Source: Actinomycetota bacterium (GTDB lineage Bacteria > Actinomycetota > Acidimicrobiia > IMCC26256 > PALSA-610). Taken from it: a stretch of DNA of 5,796 nucleotides. The stretch lies in assembly GCA_030839005.1 (NCBI GenBank), contig JAUZEM010000267.1, positions 1 to 5,796 on the forward strand. Direction: 5' to 3'. The notes beneath the pieces are model-generated. The model did no database searches and was not told where the DNA came from. It saw only the letters and a program-made list of their open reading frames with translations. Position numbers and translations under genes: made by a program. Of the stretch, positions 1 through 5,267 are shown piece by piece (the stretch's first letter is position 1; each line of letters opens with the position of its first letter).

Positions 1-662
1 GAGGCCAGGACGTGGGCGGTTTCGGTCGCGCGACCCGGCACCTCGCCCGGATGGGCGACGACATGCCCCGCGGTTTCGATCGAGCGCCGTACCGCATCGA
101 CGCTGCGCTGCGCCGCGTCCACAACGGCGTCGCGCGTCGCCGAGACCGGCGTGGCCGAGGCCGCCGTCGGTCTCGGCACCCGCTCCGTCGCCGTCGGCGC
201 GGGATCTCGCTCGAGGTCGACCATCGCGATCGAGAGCTTCAGACCGCCGACGCCATCGGTGACGGTGTGGTGGACCTTCTGGAGCATCGCGGCCCGCCCA
301 CCCGTGAGGCCTTCGATGATCGTGAACTCCCAGAGTGGACGGGCCCGGTCGAGGGCGTGCTCGGCGAGCGCGCCGCACAGGTCGAGCAGCGCGCGGTCGT
401 CGCCCGGCGCCGGCACGCCGACCACGCGCACATGGGCGTCGAGATCCAGGGTCGGATCGTCGGCGAACGCCGGGGGCACGATCCGCAGCGGCGCGCCGAT
501 CACGCGCTGACCCAGGCGGGGGATGGCTTCGAGCGCTCGCTGCATGGTTGCCCGCACGCGATCGTCGGAAGGACGACGGTCGAGGAGCGTCAGGTTGCAG
601 AAGTCGGACCGGAGCGCCGGGTCCTTCTCGACCGCCCACATGATCGCCTCGGAGTTCGACAT
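1..662 (-). CDS. WS/DGAT wax ester synthase / diacylglycerol acyltransferase, N-terminal part (runs off left edge)
   Basis: This family transfers the acyl group of acyl-CoA to diacylglycerol or a fatty alcohol, making storage triacylglycerol or wax ester at the membrane or lipid-droplet surface. The 220 codons seen cover roughly the N-terminal half of a family that is usually about 450-500 residues. The catalytic motif HHxxxDG is present as HHTVTDG at residues 131-137, preceded by the typical RPLWEF at 108-113 and followed by GVGGLKL. A charged, Ala/Thr-rich linker starts near residue 150, as is usual between the two halves. I chose the ATG at 662. An in-frame GTG at 668 is also plausible because it lies 7 bases after a TAGCTT box. 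There is no clear Shine-Dalgarno sequence. The gene lies 51 bases downstream of a same-strand alpha/beta hydrolase and could be co-transcribed with it. The family call is secure; substrate preference cannot be read from this part. Confidence 0.9.
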   Translation of the reverse strand, partial: MSNSEAIMWAVEKDPALRSDFCNLTLLDRRPSDDRVRATMQRALEAIPRLGQRVIGAPLRIVPPAFADDPTLDLDAHVRVVGVPAPGDDRALLDLCGALAEHALDRARPLWEFTIIEGLTGGRAAMLQKVHHTVTDGVGGLKLSIAMVDLERDPAPTATERVPRPTAASATPVSATRDAVVDAAQRSVDAVRRSIETAGHVVAHPGEVPGRATETAHVLA

Positions 663-675
663 CCGCACGGGACCA

Positions 676-681
676 AAGCTA
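676..681 (-). promoter_or_regulatory. Possible -10 box (TAGCTT) for the WS/DGAT gene
   Basis: On the minus strand TAGCTT fits the actinobacterial TANNNT -10 pattern. It sits 7 bases before an in-frame GTG (668) and 13 bases before the ATG (662). This would give a leaderless transcript from the GTG or a leader of about 6 bases for the ATG. No -35 box is evident. Because the preceding hydrolase gene ends only a few tens of bases upstream, this may be an internal promoter or chance. Confidence 0.3.
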
Positions 682-713
682 CGTCGTCGACGGCCTCACG
701 CGCGGCGGGCGCC

Positions 714-1475
714 CTACGTTCGGCGGATGGGCATCAGGGTTGCAGGCGGTACGTCGGAAGCGAGGAAGTGTTCGATGATCCGTGCGGTTTCCTCGGGCTG
801 CTCCATAGGCAAGGCGTGCGAGGCGCCCGGCACGACGGCGAGCTGTGCGGCCGGGATCGACTCGTAAAGCGAGCAGGTATGCGAAAGATGGATGAGATCA
901 TCGTCGCCGGCCATCACGAGCACGGGGACCGAGACCTTGCGGAGATCGTCGATGGTGAGTTGCGGCTCCGACGCAAACATCGTCAGCGACTTGCCGACCA
1001 CCTCCCCGAAGTGTTCCGGGCCGTCGGGCGAGCGTTCGCCGTATTGCGCGTTCAGCATCTCGGCCGTGGGACTGTCGGGGTCGAGCGTCATCGGGCGAAG
1101 ACCGTCCGGGTGATAGTTCGATCCGATCGTGACGAGCCGTCGGACGAGGTCGGGCCGGCGGAGCGCAACGAGCAGGCCGACATTGCCGCCGTCGCTCCAC
1201 CCGATCAGGTGCGCCGGACCACCGAGATGTTCCAGGAACGCGATCGTCTCGTCGGCCATGGCCGCGTAGTGAAACGGCTCGCTGGTGTCAGCCGTGCGAC
1301 CGTGCCCCCGACGGTCGAAGGCAGCCACGCGGTACGTCGCCGCGAGCGGCCCACCGATGGTGTCGAGCATCAGATCACTGTTCGAGAGACCGCCGTGCAG
1401 GAGCACGACCGTTTCGTCCTTGTCGGTGCCGGTTGATGCCCAGGTCTGGTGCCCGAGAAGGCTGATGTATGACAT
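714..1475 (-). CDS. Alpha/beta hydrolase (serine hydrolase), substrate unknown
   Basis: A 253-residue alpha/beta hydrolase fold protein, probably cytoplasmic: no signal peptide or membrane segment is seen. Counting from the ATG at 1475, the oxyanion-hole motif LLHGG is at residues 25-29. The nucleophile elbow GWSDGG gives Ser94, the acid is in AGDDDLI (probably Asp193), and the catalytic histidine is His220 in GASHAL. The spacing is that of a complete enzyme. FDRRGHGRT near residue 53 is the usual strand-4 signature. The frame stays open to another ATG at 1511, but that codon falls on a probable -35 box. The ATG at 1475 lies 6 bases after a TATGGT box and places the protein start just before the first beta strand, so I prefer it. 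It precedes the WS/DGAT gene by 51 bases, which suggests a role in ester or lipid turnover, by context only. Hydrolysis of a small ester is the generic expectation; epoxide hydrolase or haloperoxidase activity cannot be excluded. Confidence 0.88.
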   Translation of the reverse strand: MSYISLLGHQTWASTGTDKDETVVLLHGGLSNSDLMLDTIGGPLAATYRVAAFDRRGHGRTADTSEPFHYAAMADETIAFLEHLGGPAHLIGWSDGGNVGLLVALRRPDLVRRLVTIGSNYHPDGLRPMTLDPDSPTAEMLNAQYGERSPDGPEHFGEVVGKSLTMFASEPQLTIDDLRKVSVPVLVMAGDDDLIHLSHTCSLYESIPAAQLAVVPGASHALPMEQPEETARIIEHFLASDVPPATLMPIRRT

Positions 1476-1481
1476 TCCCGA

Positions 1482-1511
1482 ACCATAACGTCGGCTCGAC
1501 GAGGCGGTCAT
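1482..1511 (-). promoter_or_regulatory. Probable promoter for the minus-strand hydrolase, leaderless
   Basis: On the minus strand the -10 box TATGGT covers 1487-1482 and ATGACC covers 1511-1506, 18 bases upstream. The latter matches TTGACA at four of six positions. The -10 box ends 6 bases before the ATG at 1475, so transcription would begin at or next to the start codon. The upstream ATG at 1511 would then lie within the -35 box and could not be translated from this transcript. Confidence 0.5.
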
Positions 1512-1562
1512 CCGAACGACGATTCACCCTGGGCGGACGCTGAACACCGTTCGGCGCCGTCG

Positions 1563-1568
1563 TACGAT
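1563..1568 (+). promoter_or_regulatory. Probable -10 box (TACGAT) for the plus-strand hydrolase, leaderless
   Basis: TACGAT fits TANNNT and ends 8 bases before the GTG start at 1577, the spacing expected of a leaderless mRNA. No Shine-Dalgarno sequence lies before the GTG, which supports this reading. The -35 region is weak; CTGAAC at 1540-1545, 17 bases upstream, is the best candidate. Confidence 0.45.
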
Positions 1569-1576
1569 GCGAACCT

Positions 1577-2512
1577 GTGACTTCACGCACCGACCTTCAG
1601 CGCATCGACCTCCAGCACATCGACCTCCAGCACATCGAAATACACGGCCATCGCGTCGGCTACCGCAGCGCGGGTTCCGGGCCGGTGATCGTACTCGTCC
1701 ACGGCATGGCCGGAAGCTCGACAACGTGGCGATTCGTCATGCCCGCGCTCGCCGAACGCTTCACCGTGGTGGCCCCCGACCTCGTCGGGCACGGCGCGTC
1801 CGAAAAGCCGCGCGGCGACTACTCGCTGGGAGCGTTCGCGAGCGGCGTGCGCGACCTCATGTTGGCATTGGGCCACGAGCGCGCGACCCTGGTCGGACAA
1901 TCATTTGGTGGCGGCGTTGCGATGCAATTCGCCTATCAGTTCCCGGAGCGCTGCGAACGGCTGGTGCTCGTGTCGAGCGGCGGATTGGGCGGCGAGGTCA
2001 ACATGTTGTTGCGTCTGCTCGCGTTGCCCGGCGCGGAGCTCGTGCTCCCGTTGGCGTGCACCAACTGGCTCCATGATGGTGTTGTGAGCGTCGCGGGTTG
2101 GCTCGAGAACATCGGCGTTCACGCCGGCCCGCACCTGACGGAGACGTGGAACAGCTACGGGTCGCTGGGCGACGCCGAAACCCGCACGGCGTTCCTGCAG
2201 ACGCTGCGATCAGTCATCGACGTTGCCGGCCAACGCGTGAGTGCGGCCGATCGTCTCTACCTCGCCGCCGAAGTTCCGACGCTGATCATCTGGGGCGACA
2301 AAGACAGGATCATCCCCGTCGAGCAAGGCCGTGCGGCCCATGAAGCGATTCCGGGAAGCAGGCTCGAGATCTTCGAGGGCGCCGGGCACTTCCCGCACTG
2401 CGAACATCCCGACCGATTCTGTGAGGCCTTGATCGACTTCATGAACACGACGCACCCGCCGACGACATCCCCATCGCAGTGGCGGGAGCGGATGCTGGCC
2501 CGCAGCACCTGA
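1577..2512 (+). CDS. Alpha/beta hydrolase, Rv2715-like
   Basis: A 311-residue alpha/beta hydrolase with a full catalytic set. The oxyanion loop VHGMAGSS is at residues 41-48, the nucleophile elbow GQSFGG gives Ser109, the acid is Asp243 in GDKDRIIP, and the histidine is His271 in GAGHFPH. APDLVGHGASEKPR (66-79) and GGGVAMQFAYQFPE (111-124) closely resemble what I recall of the mycobacterial hydrolase Rv2715, whose substrate is not established to my knowledge. The start is GTG at 1577: no in-frame ATG occurs until the active-site loop, and a TACGAT box lies 8 bases upstream. The N-terminus contains three copies of a five-residue unit (DLQRI, DLQHI, DLQHI) encoded by a 15-bp tandem repeat before the fold begins near EIHGHRVGY. 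The last 20 residues are polar and Pro/Thr-rich. It is transcribed divergently from the other hydrolase and ends convergently, 41 bases from the TIGR03086-type gene. Family certain, substrate unknown. Confidence 0.9.
   Translation: MTSRTDLQRIDLQHIDLQHIEIHGHRVGYRSAGSGPVIVLVHGMAGSSTTWRFVMPALAERFTVVAPDLVGHGASEKPRGDYSLGAFASGVRDLMLALGHERATLVGQSFGGGVAMQFAYQFPERCERLVLVSSGGLGGEVNMLLRLLALPGAELVLPLACTNWLHDGVVSVAGWLENIGVHAGPHLTETWNSYGSLGDAETRTAFLQTLRSVIDVAGQRVSAADRLYLAAEVPTLIIWGDKDRIIPVEQGRAAHEAIPGSRLEIFEGAGHFPHCEHPDRFCEALIDFMNTTHPPTTSPSQWRERMLARST
1592..1636 (+). repeat. Three tandem copies of a 15-bp in-frame repeat
   Basis: Copies lie at 1592-1606, 1607-1621 and 1622-1636. The second and third are identical (GACCTCCAGCACATC); the first differs at two bases. 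Each encodes DLQ[R/H]I within the N-terminus of the plus-strand hydrolase, so changes in copy number would add or remove five residues without shifting the frame. It looks like a young minisatellite-type duplication. Confidence 0.9.
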
Positions 2513-2553
2513 CTCGAACGGCGCGCGCAACGGCGATCGTGCGCGGTTGGTGG

Positions 2554-3108
2554 TCAGGGCCGACGGCCGGTGAAGGCAATGAGCTGCGTTTGCATGTCGG
2601 CGTCTTCGCCGGGATCGATCTTCGGGCCGTACTGGCCGCTCTGGCGGAGCACCTCGTCGATTCCCTGGATGCCCTCGAACATCCGTGCAACTTCTGCCGG
2701 ATCGAGGGTTTCGTCGAGGCCCGTGGCTCGCGCCAGGTCCCACGTGTGGATCAGCACATCGCCGAGGATGAACATGCCGATTGCGTCGTCGAGTTGGTGT
2801 TCGCCCGCTTGTGGATGACTGAACGTGCGGCCCGCGTGGTCGGGATCGTCCAGCAACGTCTGGATGCCGTCGCTCATGGTCAGCCACGCCTGCGCGGGAT
2901 CGGTGCCGATCGAAGGGCCGGCGGGTAGCTCGACGCCCGCGCCGTCACGCAGGAAAGGCGGGATCCACTCGACGAGGTGTCCAACGACGTCACGAGCGAC
3001 CCACCCGTCGCACGGCGCCGGAGCATCCCACGCAGTTTGCGGGACCGCCTTCGCTCGGCGCGTGAATCCCTCGGCGACTGTCCTGTACCGGTCTGCAACC
3101 TCACTCAC
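2554..3108 (-). CDS. TIGR03086-type protein, DinB / maleylpyruvate isomerase N-terminal fold
   Basis: A 184-residue protein of the DinB/MDMPI four-helix-bundle superfamily, common in Actinobacteria and likely a cytoplasmic metal-binding protein. Family marks are PCDGW at residues 32-36, RDVVGHLVEW at 39-48, and GDVLIHTWDLARATG at 116-130. His44 together with Asp117 and His121 occupy the positions of the metal triad His/Glu/His known for mycothiol-dependent maleylpyruvate isomerase; the middle ligand here would be Asp, not Glu. The start is GTG at 3108, 21 bases after the stop of the DsbA-like gene, with no strong Shine-Dalgarno sequence, so translational coupling or reinitiation is likely. 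It appears to be the last gene of the four-gene minus-strand operon. Family members may use mycothiol as a cofactor, but a specific reaction cannot be assigned. The superfamily call is strong; activity is unknown. Confidence 0.87.
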   Translation of the reverse strand: MSEVADRYRTVAEGFTRRAKAVPQTAWDAPAPCDGWVARDVVGHLVEWIPPFLRDGAGVELPAGPSIGTDPAQAWLTMSDGIQTLLDDPDHAGRTFSHPQAGEHQLDDAIGMFILGDVLIHTWDLARATGLDETLDPAEVARMFEGIQGIDEVLRQSGQYGPKIDPGEDADMQTQLIAFTGRRP

Positions 3109-3129
3109 GTTCGCGTACCCGGGTGCGCG

Positions 3130-3717
3130 CTACCTCGCCACGGAGGTGTGCTTGAACTCGTTGAGCCCGGGCCACTCGAGCAGGTCGAGCACCCGGTCGA
3201 CGTCGTCGGGCCGCCCCCGCTCCATCAGGCGCACGAAGGCGGCTTTCTCGTCGACGACAAACGTAGGTACGCCGAACATGGCACGGCGCTTCACCGCGTC
3301 GGTATGCGTCTGGGCGAGCGTCTTCAACGGCCGGCCGGTCGCGACCTCCGCGGCAACCGCGCGCGCGTCGAGGCCGACCGAAGTCGCGATCTCGGCCAGC
3401 ACCTCGTCTTTGGCGATCTTGCGGCCCTCGTCGTGGCGGGCGGCGAACGCGGCGAGATGCCAGTCGAGGAAGAGGTCGGGGAACTCGTCACGCACGGCGA
3501 TGCCCCAGCACAGCGCGCTCACGCCGGATCCCCGCACCTCGGGGTCGAGCTCCCAAACCGGCGGCGCGCCTTCTTCGACGTGCACCTGGTCGAGCGAGAA
3601 CGGCAGAAAGGTGACGTCCCAATCACGGCCGGCGCGCAACCCGGCAACGACCGATTCGTGGCCGTTGCGGGCGAACGGGCACCGGTAATCGAAACTCACG
3701 GCGAACTGACGAGCCAC
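3130..3717 (-). CDS. DsbA-family thioredoxin-fold protein with a single active-site Cys (CPFA)
   Basis: A 195-residue protein of the DsbA/2-hydroxychromene-2-carboxylate isomerase-like thioredoxin superfamily. The N-terminal strand leads directly into FDYRCPFARN (residues 9-18), so the usual CxxC is CPFA with only Cys13. The cis-proline loop is GVPTFVV (149-155, Pro151), and a helical insertion lies between them. No signal peptide is present, so it is cytoplasmic, unlike classical DsbA. Without the second cysteine it is unlikely to be a dithiol oxidase. A monothiol mechanism with a low-molecular-weight thiol such as mycothiol, or an isomerase or transferase role, fits better (inference). The start is GTG at 3717, supported by the strong AGGGAGGA just upstream. 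It follows the PAP2 gene by 52 bases and precedes the TIGR03086-type gene by 21 bases, probably in one transcript. Confidence in the fold is high, in the role low. Confidence 0.87.
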   Translation of the reverse strand: MARQFAVSFDYRCPFARNGHESVVAGLRAGRDWDVTFLPFSLDQVHVEEGAPPVWELDPEVRGSGVSALCWGIAVRDEFPDLFLDWHLAAFAARHDEGRKIAKDEVLAEIATSVGLDARAVAAEVATGRPLKTLAQTHTDAVKRRAMFGVPTFVVDEKAAFVRLMERGRPDDVDRVLDLLEWPGLNEFKHTSVAR

Positions 3718-3720
3718 GGG

Positions 3721-3728
3721 TCCTCCCT
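3721..3728 (-). promoter_or_regulatory. Ribosome binding site for the DsbA-like gene
   Basis: On the minus strand AGGGAGGA ends 3 bases before the GTG at 3717. It is among the strongest Shine-Dalgarno matches in the window. It fixes this GTG start and suggests the gene is translated independently within the operon. Confidence 0.65.
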
Positions 3729-3769
3729 CGGGTTACGACCTCCGCGTCGCAACGGCACCAGCATGGTCG

Positions 3770-4300
3770 TCATTCCCTGCCGTTGACGAAAGGACGCAGG
3801 GCGAGTCCGAGGCCGACCCCGAAGGCGGCTCCGGCCAGGACGTCGGAAGCGTGATGCAGCCGCACGTAGATGCGGGTGGCCGCCACCAGCGACGCCGCCG
3901 AGTACCAGGCCGGGCCGCCGCCGAGCAGCGTCGCGGCGCAGAACGCGGCGGTCGCGTGGCCCGAAGGGAAGGAGCTCGTGATCGGGCGCCGCAATCCGTG
4001 GCGGAACTCGATCGCGGTGTAATCCGCGGGTCGGATTCGGCGAAACAGCGATTTCACGGCACCGTTCGTCAGCGCCGACTCGGCACCCAGTGAGAGCGAG
4101 TAGCGCAGCGACCACGCGAGGTCGCCGCCATTTCCGAGCGCGCGGGTGGCGCCGCAGATGTGCCACAGAAGGCTGTGGTCGGCGGCACTCGACAGACGGT
4201 ACGCGACGGCGTCGACAGGGGGACTGTGGAAACGGTCGAACCGCCGTTCGACCGCCGCATCGAACGCGGCGACACGCTCGACCACATCGACGAGCTTCAT
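3770..4300 (-). CDS. PAP2-family phosphatase (membrane)
   Basis: A 176-residue PAP2/haloperoxidase superfamily phosphatase. All three motifs are visible: KSLFRRIRP (Lys83 to Pro91, the KX6RP form), PSGH at residues 112-115, and TRIYVRLHHASD (142-153), giving Arg143, catalytic His149 and Asp153. The usual Ser before Arg in motif three is Thr. Moderately hydrophobic stretches at about 42-52, 61-80, 117-146 and 152-168 suggest a small integral membrane enzyme with its active site at the membrane face. Family substrates include phosphatidic acid, phosphatidylglycerophosphate and polyprenyl pyrophosphates; which one applies here is not visible. An in-frame TGA directly precedes the ATG at 4300, so the start cannot lie further upstream. 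The gene begins 10 bases after the nuclease stop, implying translational coupling in the operon. Classification is secure. Confidence 0.92.
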   Translation of the reverse strand: MKLVDVVERVAAFDAAVERRFDRFHSPPVDAVAYRLSSAADHSLLWHICGATRALGNGGDLAWSLRYSLSLGAESALTNGAVKSLFRRIRPADYTAIEFRHGLRRPITSSFPSGHATAAFCAATLLGGGPAWYSAASLVAATRIYVRLHHASDVLAGAAFGVGLGLALRPFVNGRE

Positions 4301-4310
4301 TCACACGGCT

Positions 4311-5198
4311 TCATGCAAAGACGAGCGGCAACTGCGGGCGACCTTCGCGCTCGGCCTGACGGGTGAGCAGTGTCGGCCGCGCGAGTTCAGGTTGACCATC
4401 GAACTCGGGACAGAACTCCTGGAACGAGCAGTAGTTACAGAGCGCGGACGTTCGGGGCCGGAAGTCGTCACGCTTGCACGCCTGGCGCACGGCTTGCATC
4501 ACGGCGTTGGTTTTCACCTCGACGCCGCGCAGGCTCTGGTCGGACGGTGTGGTGATGATGCGCTCGGGCTTCGACAGGTACAGCAGCTGTACGCGTGCCG
4601 GACGGCGACCGAACATCCGCTCGCACAGCAGCGAGTACACGTGCACGCCCGCCATGCTCCTTTGTTCCCAGCCCTCGCTCGGTGCGGAACCGGTTTTGTA
4701 GTCGGTGACGACGAGCTCGCCGTTCGCGTCGAGCTCGAGCCGGTCGATGATGCCGCGGATCGTCACGCCACCGTTCGTGATCGCGGTGACGCGCAGCTCG
4801 ACGCCGAGCACCGTCACGTCGCGCGGGTCTTCGATCTCGAAATAGCGCCGAACCAGCACCTCGGCGTCGGAGTGGAACGACGCGCGCTCCTCGTCGGAGA
4901 GGTCGAGGTGCGCGAACTCGGGGTGCGCGGCGACGTCGGCTTCGGCGCGCTCGAGGTCGGCGAGGGCGTGCTCGAGGGTGCGCTGCGCAGGAGGGCGCCA
5001 CATGAGGTACTGCAACGCCAGGTGCACGAGGGTTCCCTTGCTCGCCGGCGCGGACGGCGGCTCGGGGAGGCGCTCGATGTAGCCGAACCGGAACGCCAGC
5101 GGGCAGCTCGTGAACGTTCCCATCGAGCTCGGCGACAACGACACCGGCACCGGGTGAGCCGGCTCCCGCGCCTGGTCGATCGTGTCCTCCGCCGTCAT
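4311..5198 (-). CDS. RecB-like PD-(D/E)XK nuclease with probable 4Fe-4S cluster
   Basis: A 295-residue stand-alone nuclease of the PDDEXK_1/RecB-Cas4 type, likely acting on DNA ends in repair or recombination. LSPSSMGTFTSCPLAFRF (residues 21-38) is the typical N-terminus. GTLVHLALQ supplies His59, RGIIDRLEL supplies Asp152, and VVTDYKTG supplies Asp166 and Lys168. Cys32 together with Cys254, Cys257 and Cys263 (CNYCSFQEFC) form the four-cysteine pattern that binds a 4Fe-4S cluster in AddB and Cas4 relatives. The QxxxY motif is not clear: the Tyr of VHVYSLL is present but the Gln position holds Gly. No helicase domain is attached. From memory it resembles actinobacterial stand-alone proteins such as mycobacterial Rv2119. 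The ATG at 5198 follows a TATCGT box by 6 bases, giving a leaderless start. It is the first gene of the probable operon leading into PAP2, DsbA-like and TIGR03086-type genes. No cas1, cas2 or CRISPR repeats are nearby, so I do not call it Cas4. Confidence 0.9.
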   Translation of the reverse strand: MTAEDTIDQAREPAHPVPVSLSPSSMGTFTSCPLAFRFGYIERLPEPPSAPASKGTLVHLALQYLMWRPPAQRTLEHALADLERAEADVAAHPEFAHLDLSDEERASFHSDAEVLVRRYFEIEDPRDVTVLGVELRVTAITNGGVTIRGIIDRLELDANGELVVTDYKTGSAPSEGWEQRSMAGVHVYSLLCERMFGRRPARVQLLYLSKPERIITTPSDQSLRGVEVKTNAVMQAVRQACKRDDFRPRTSALCNYCSFQEFCPEFDGQPELARPTLLTRQAEREGRPQLPLVFA

Positions 5199-5204
5199 GT
5201 ACCG

Positions 5205-5210
5205 ACGATA
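5205..5210 (-). promoter_or_regulatory. Probable -10 box (TATCGT) of the nuclease operon, leaderless
   Basis: On the minus strand TATCGT fits TANNNT and lies 6 bases before the ATG at 5198, with no room for a Shine-Dalgarno sequence. Transcription would start at or beside the ATG. I see no convincing -35 box; TTGGTG at 5230-5225 has a spacer of only 14 bases. Confidence 0.5.
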
Positions 5211-5235
5211 CCGCCGGGGTGTGCCACCAACGGCG

Positions 5236-5247
5236 ACCGTCTACGGT
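5236..5247 (+). repeat. Short inverted repeat in the divergent promoter region, possible operator
   Basis: ACCGT and ACGGT form a perfect 5-bp inverted repeat around CT. Flanking bases extend the symmetry imperfectly (CGA-CCGT against CGAACCGT). It overlaps the TACGGT that could be the -10 box of the LLM gene and lies 26 bases upstream of the nuclease -10 box. It could be a regulator site for one or both genes, but in GC-rich DNA a 12-bp palindrome may be chance. Confidence 0.3.
5242..5247 (+). promoter_or_regulatory. Possible -10 box (TACGGT) for the LLM oxidoreductase gene
   Basis: TACGGT fits TANNNT and would place the transcription start near 5254, giving a leader of about 20 bases that includes the ribosome binding site. 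No -35 box is convincing. Confidence 0.3.
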
Positions 5248-5260
5248 TCGGGCCCTGCCT

Positions 5261-5267
5261 GGGAGGT
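5261..5267 (+). promoter_or_regulatory. Ribosome binding site for the LLM oxidoreductase gene
   Basis: GGGAGGT lies 6 bases before the ATG at 5274, a good Shine-Dalgarno match and spacing. It fixes the start and contrasts with the leaderless starts of neighbouring genes. Confidence 0.65.

Noticed and set aside
12..1436. A 474-codon open frame on the plus strand opposite the WS/DGAT and hydrolase genes
   Set aside because: Its product is Arg/His/Asp-rich with no recognisable domain, and it is antisense to two genes with clear catalytic motifs. Long antisense frames are expected in GC-rich coding DNA.
2524..2545. Hairpin CGCGCA / TGCGCG between the convergent genes as a terminator
   Set aside because: The stem is only 6 bp with a 10-base loop and there is no T-tract on either strand. 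It is too weak to call in GC-rich DNA, although a terminator is expected here.
2210..2887. A 225-codon minus-strand open frame spanning the convergent junction
   Set aside because: It crosses the ends of two well-supported genes in the wrong frame and is Arg/His/Pro-rich, without a domain.
2825..3786. Two long plus-strand open frames (2825-3688 and 2977-3786) opposite the TIGR03086-type and DsbA-like genes
   Set aside because: They have low-complexity Ser/Arg-rich or Arg/Gly-rich composition and no motifs, and the minus-strand genes have strong family signatures.
3770..4300. PAP2 protein as a catalytically broken copy because the third motif begins with Thr
   Set aside because: The catalytic Arg143, His149 and Asp153 and the other two motifs are intact; Thr for Ser at this position is a mild change.
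4311..5198. Cas4 of a CRISPR system
   Set aside because: The fold and cysteine pattern are shared with Cas4, but no CRISPR repeats, cas1 or cas2 are present, and the sequence fits stand-alone actinobacterial RecB-type nucleases.
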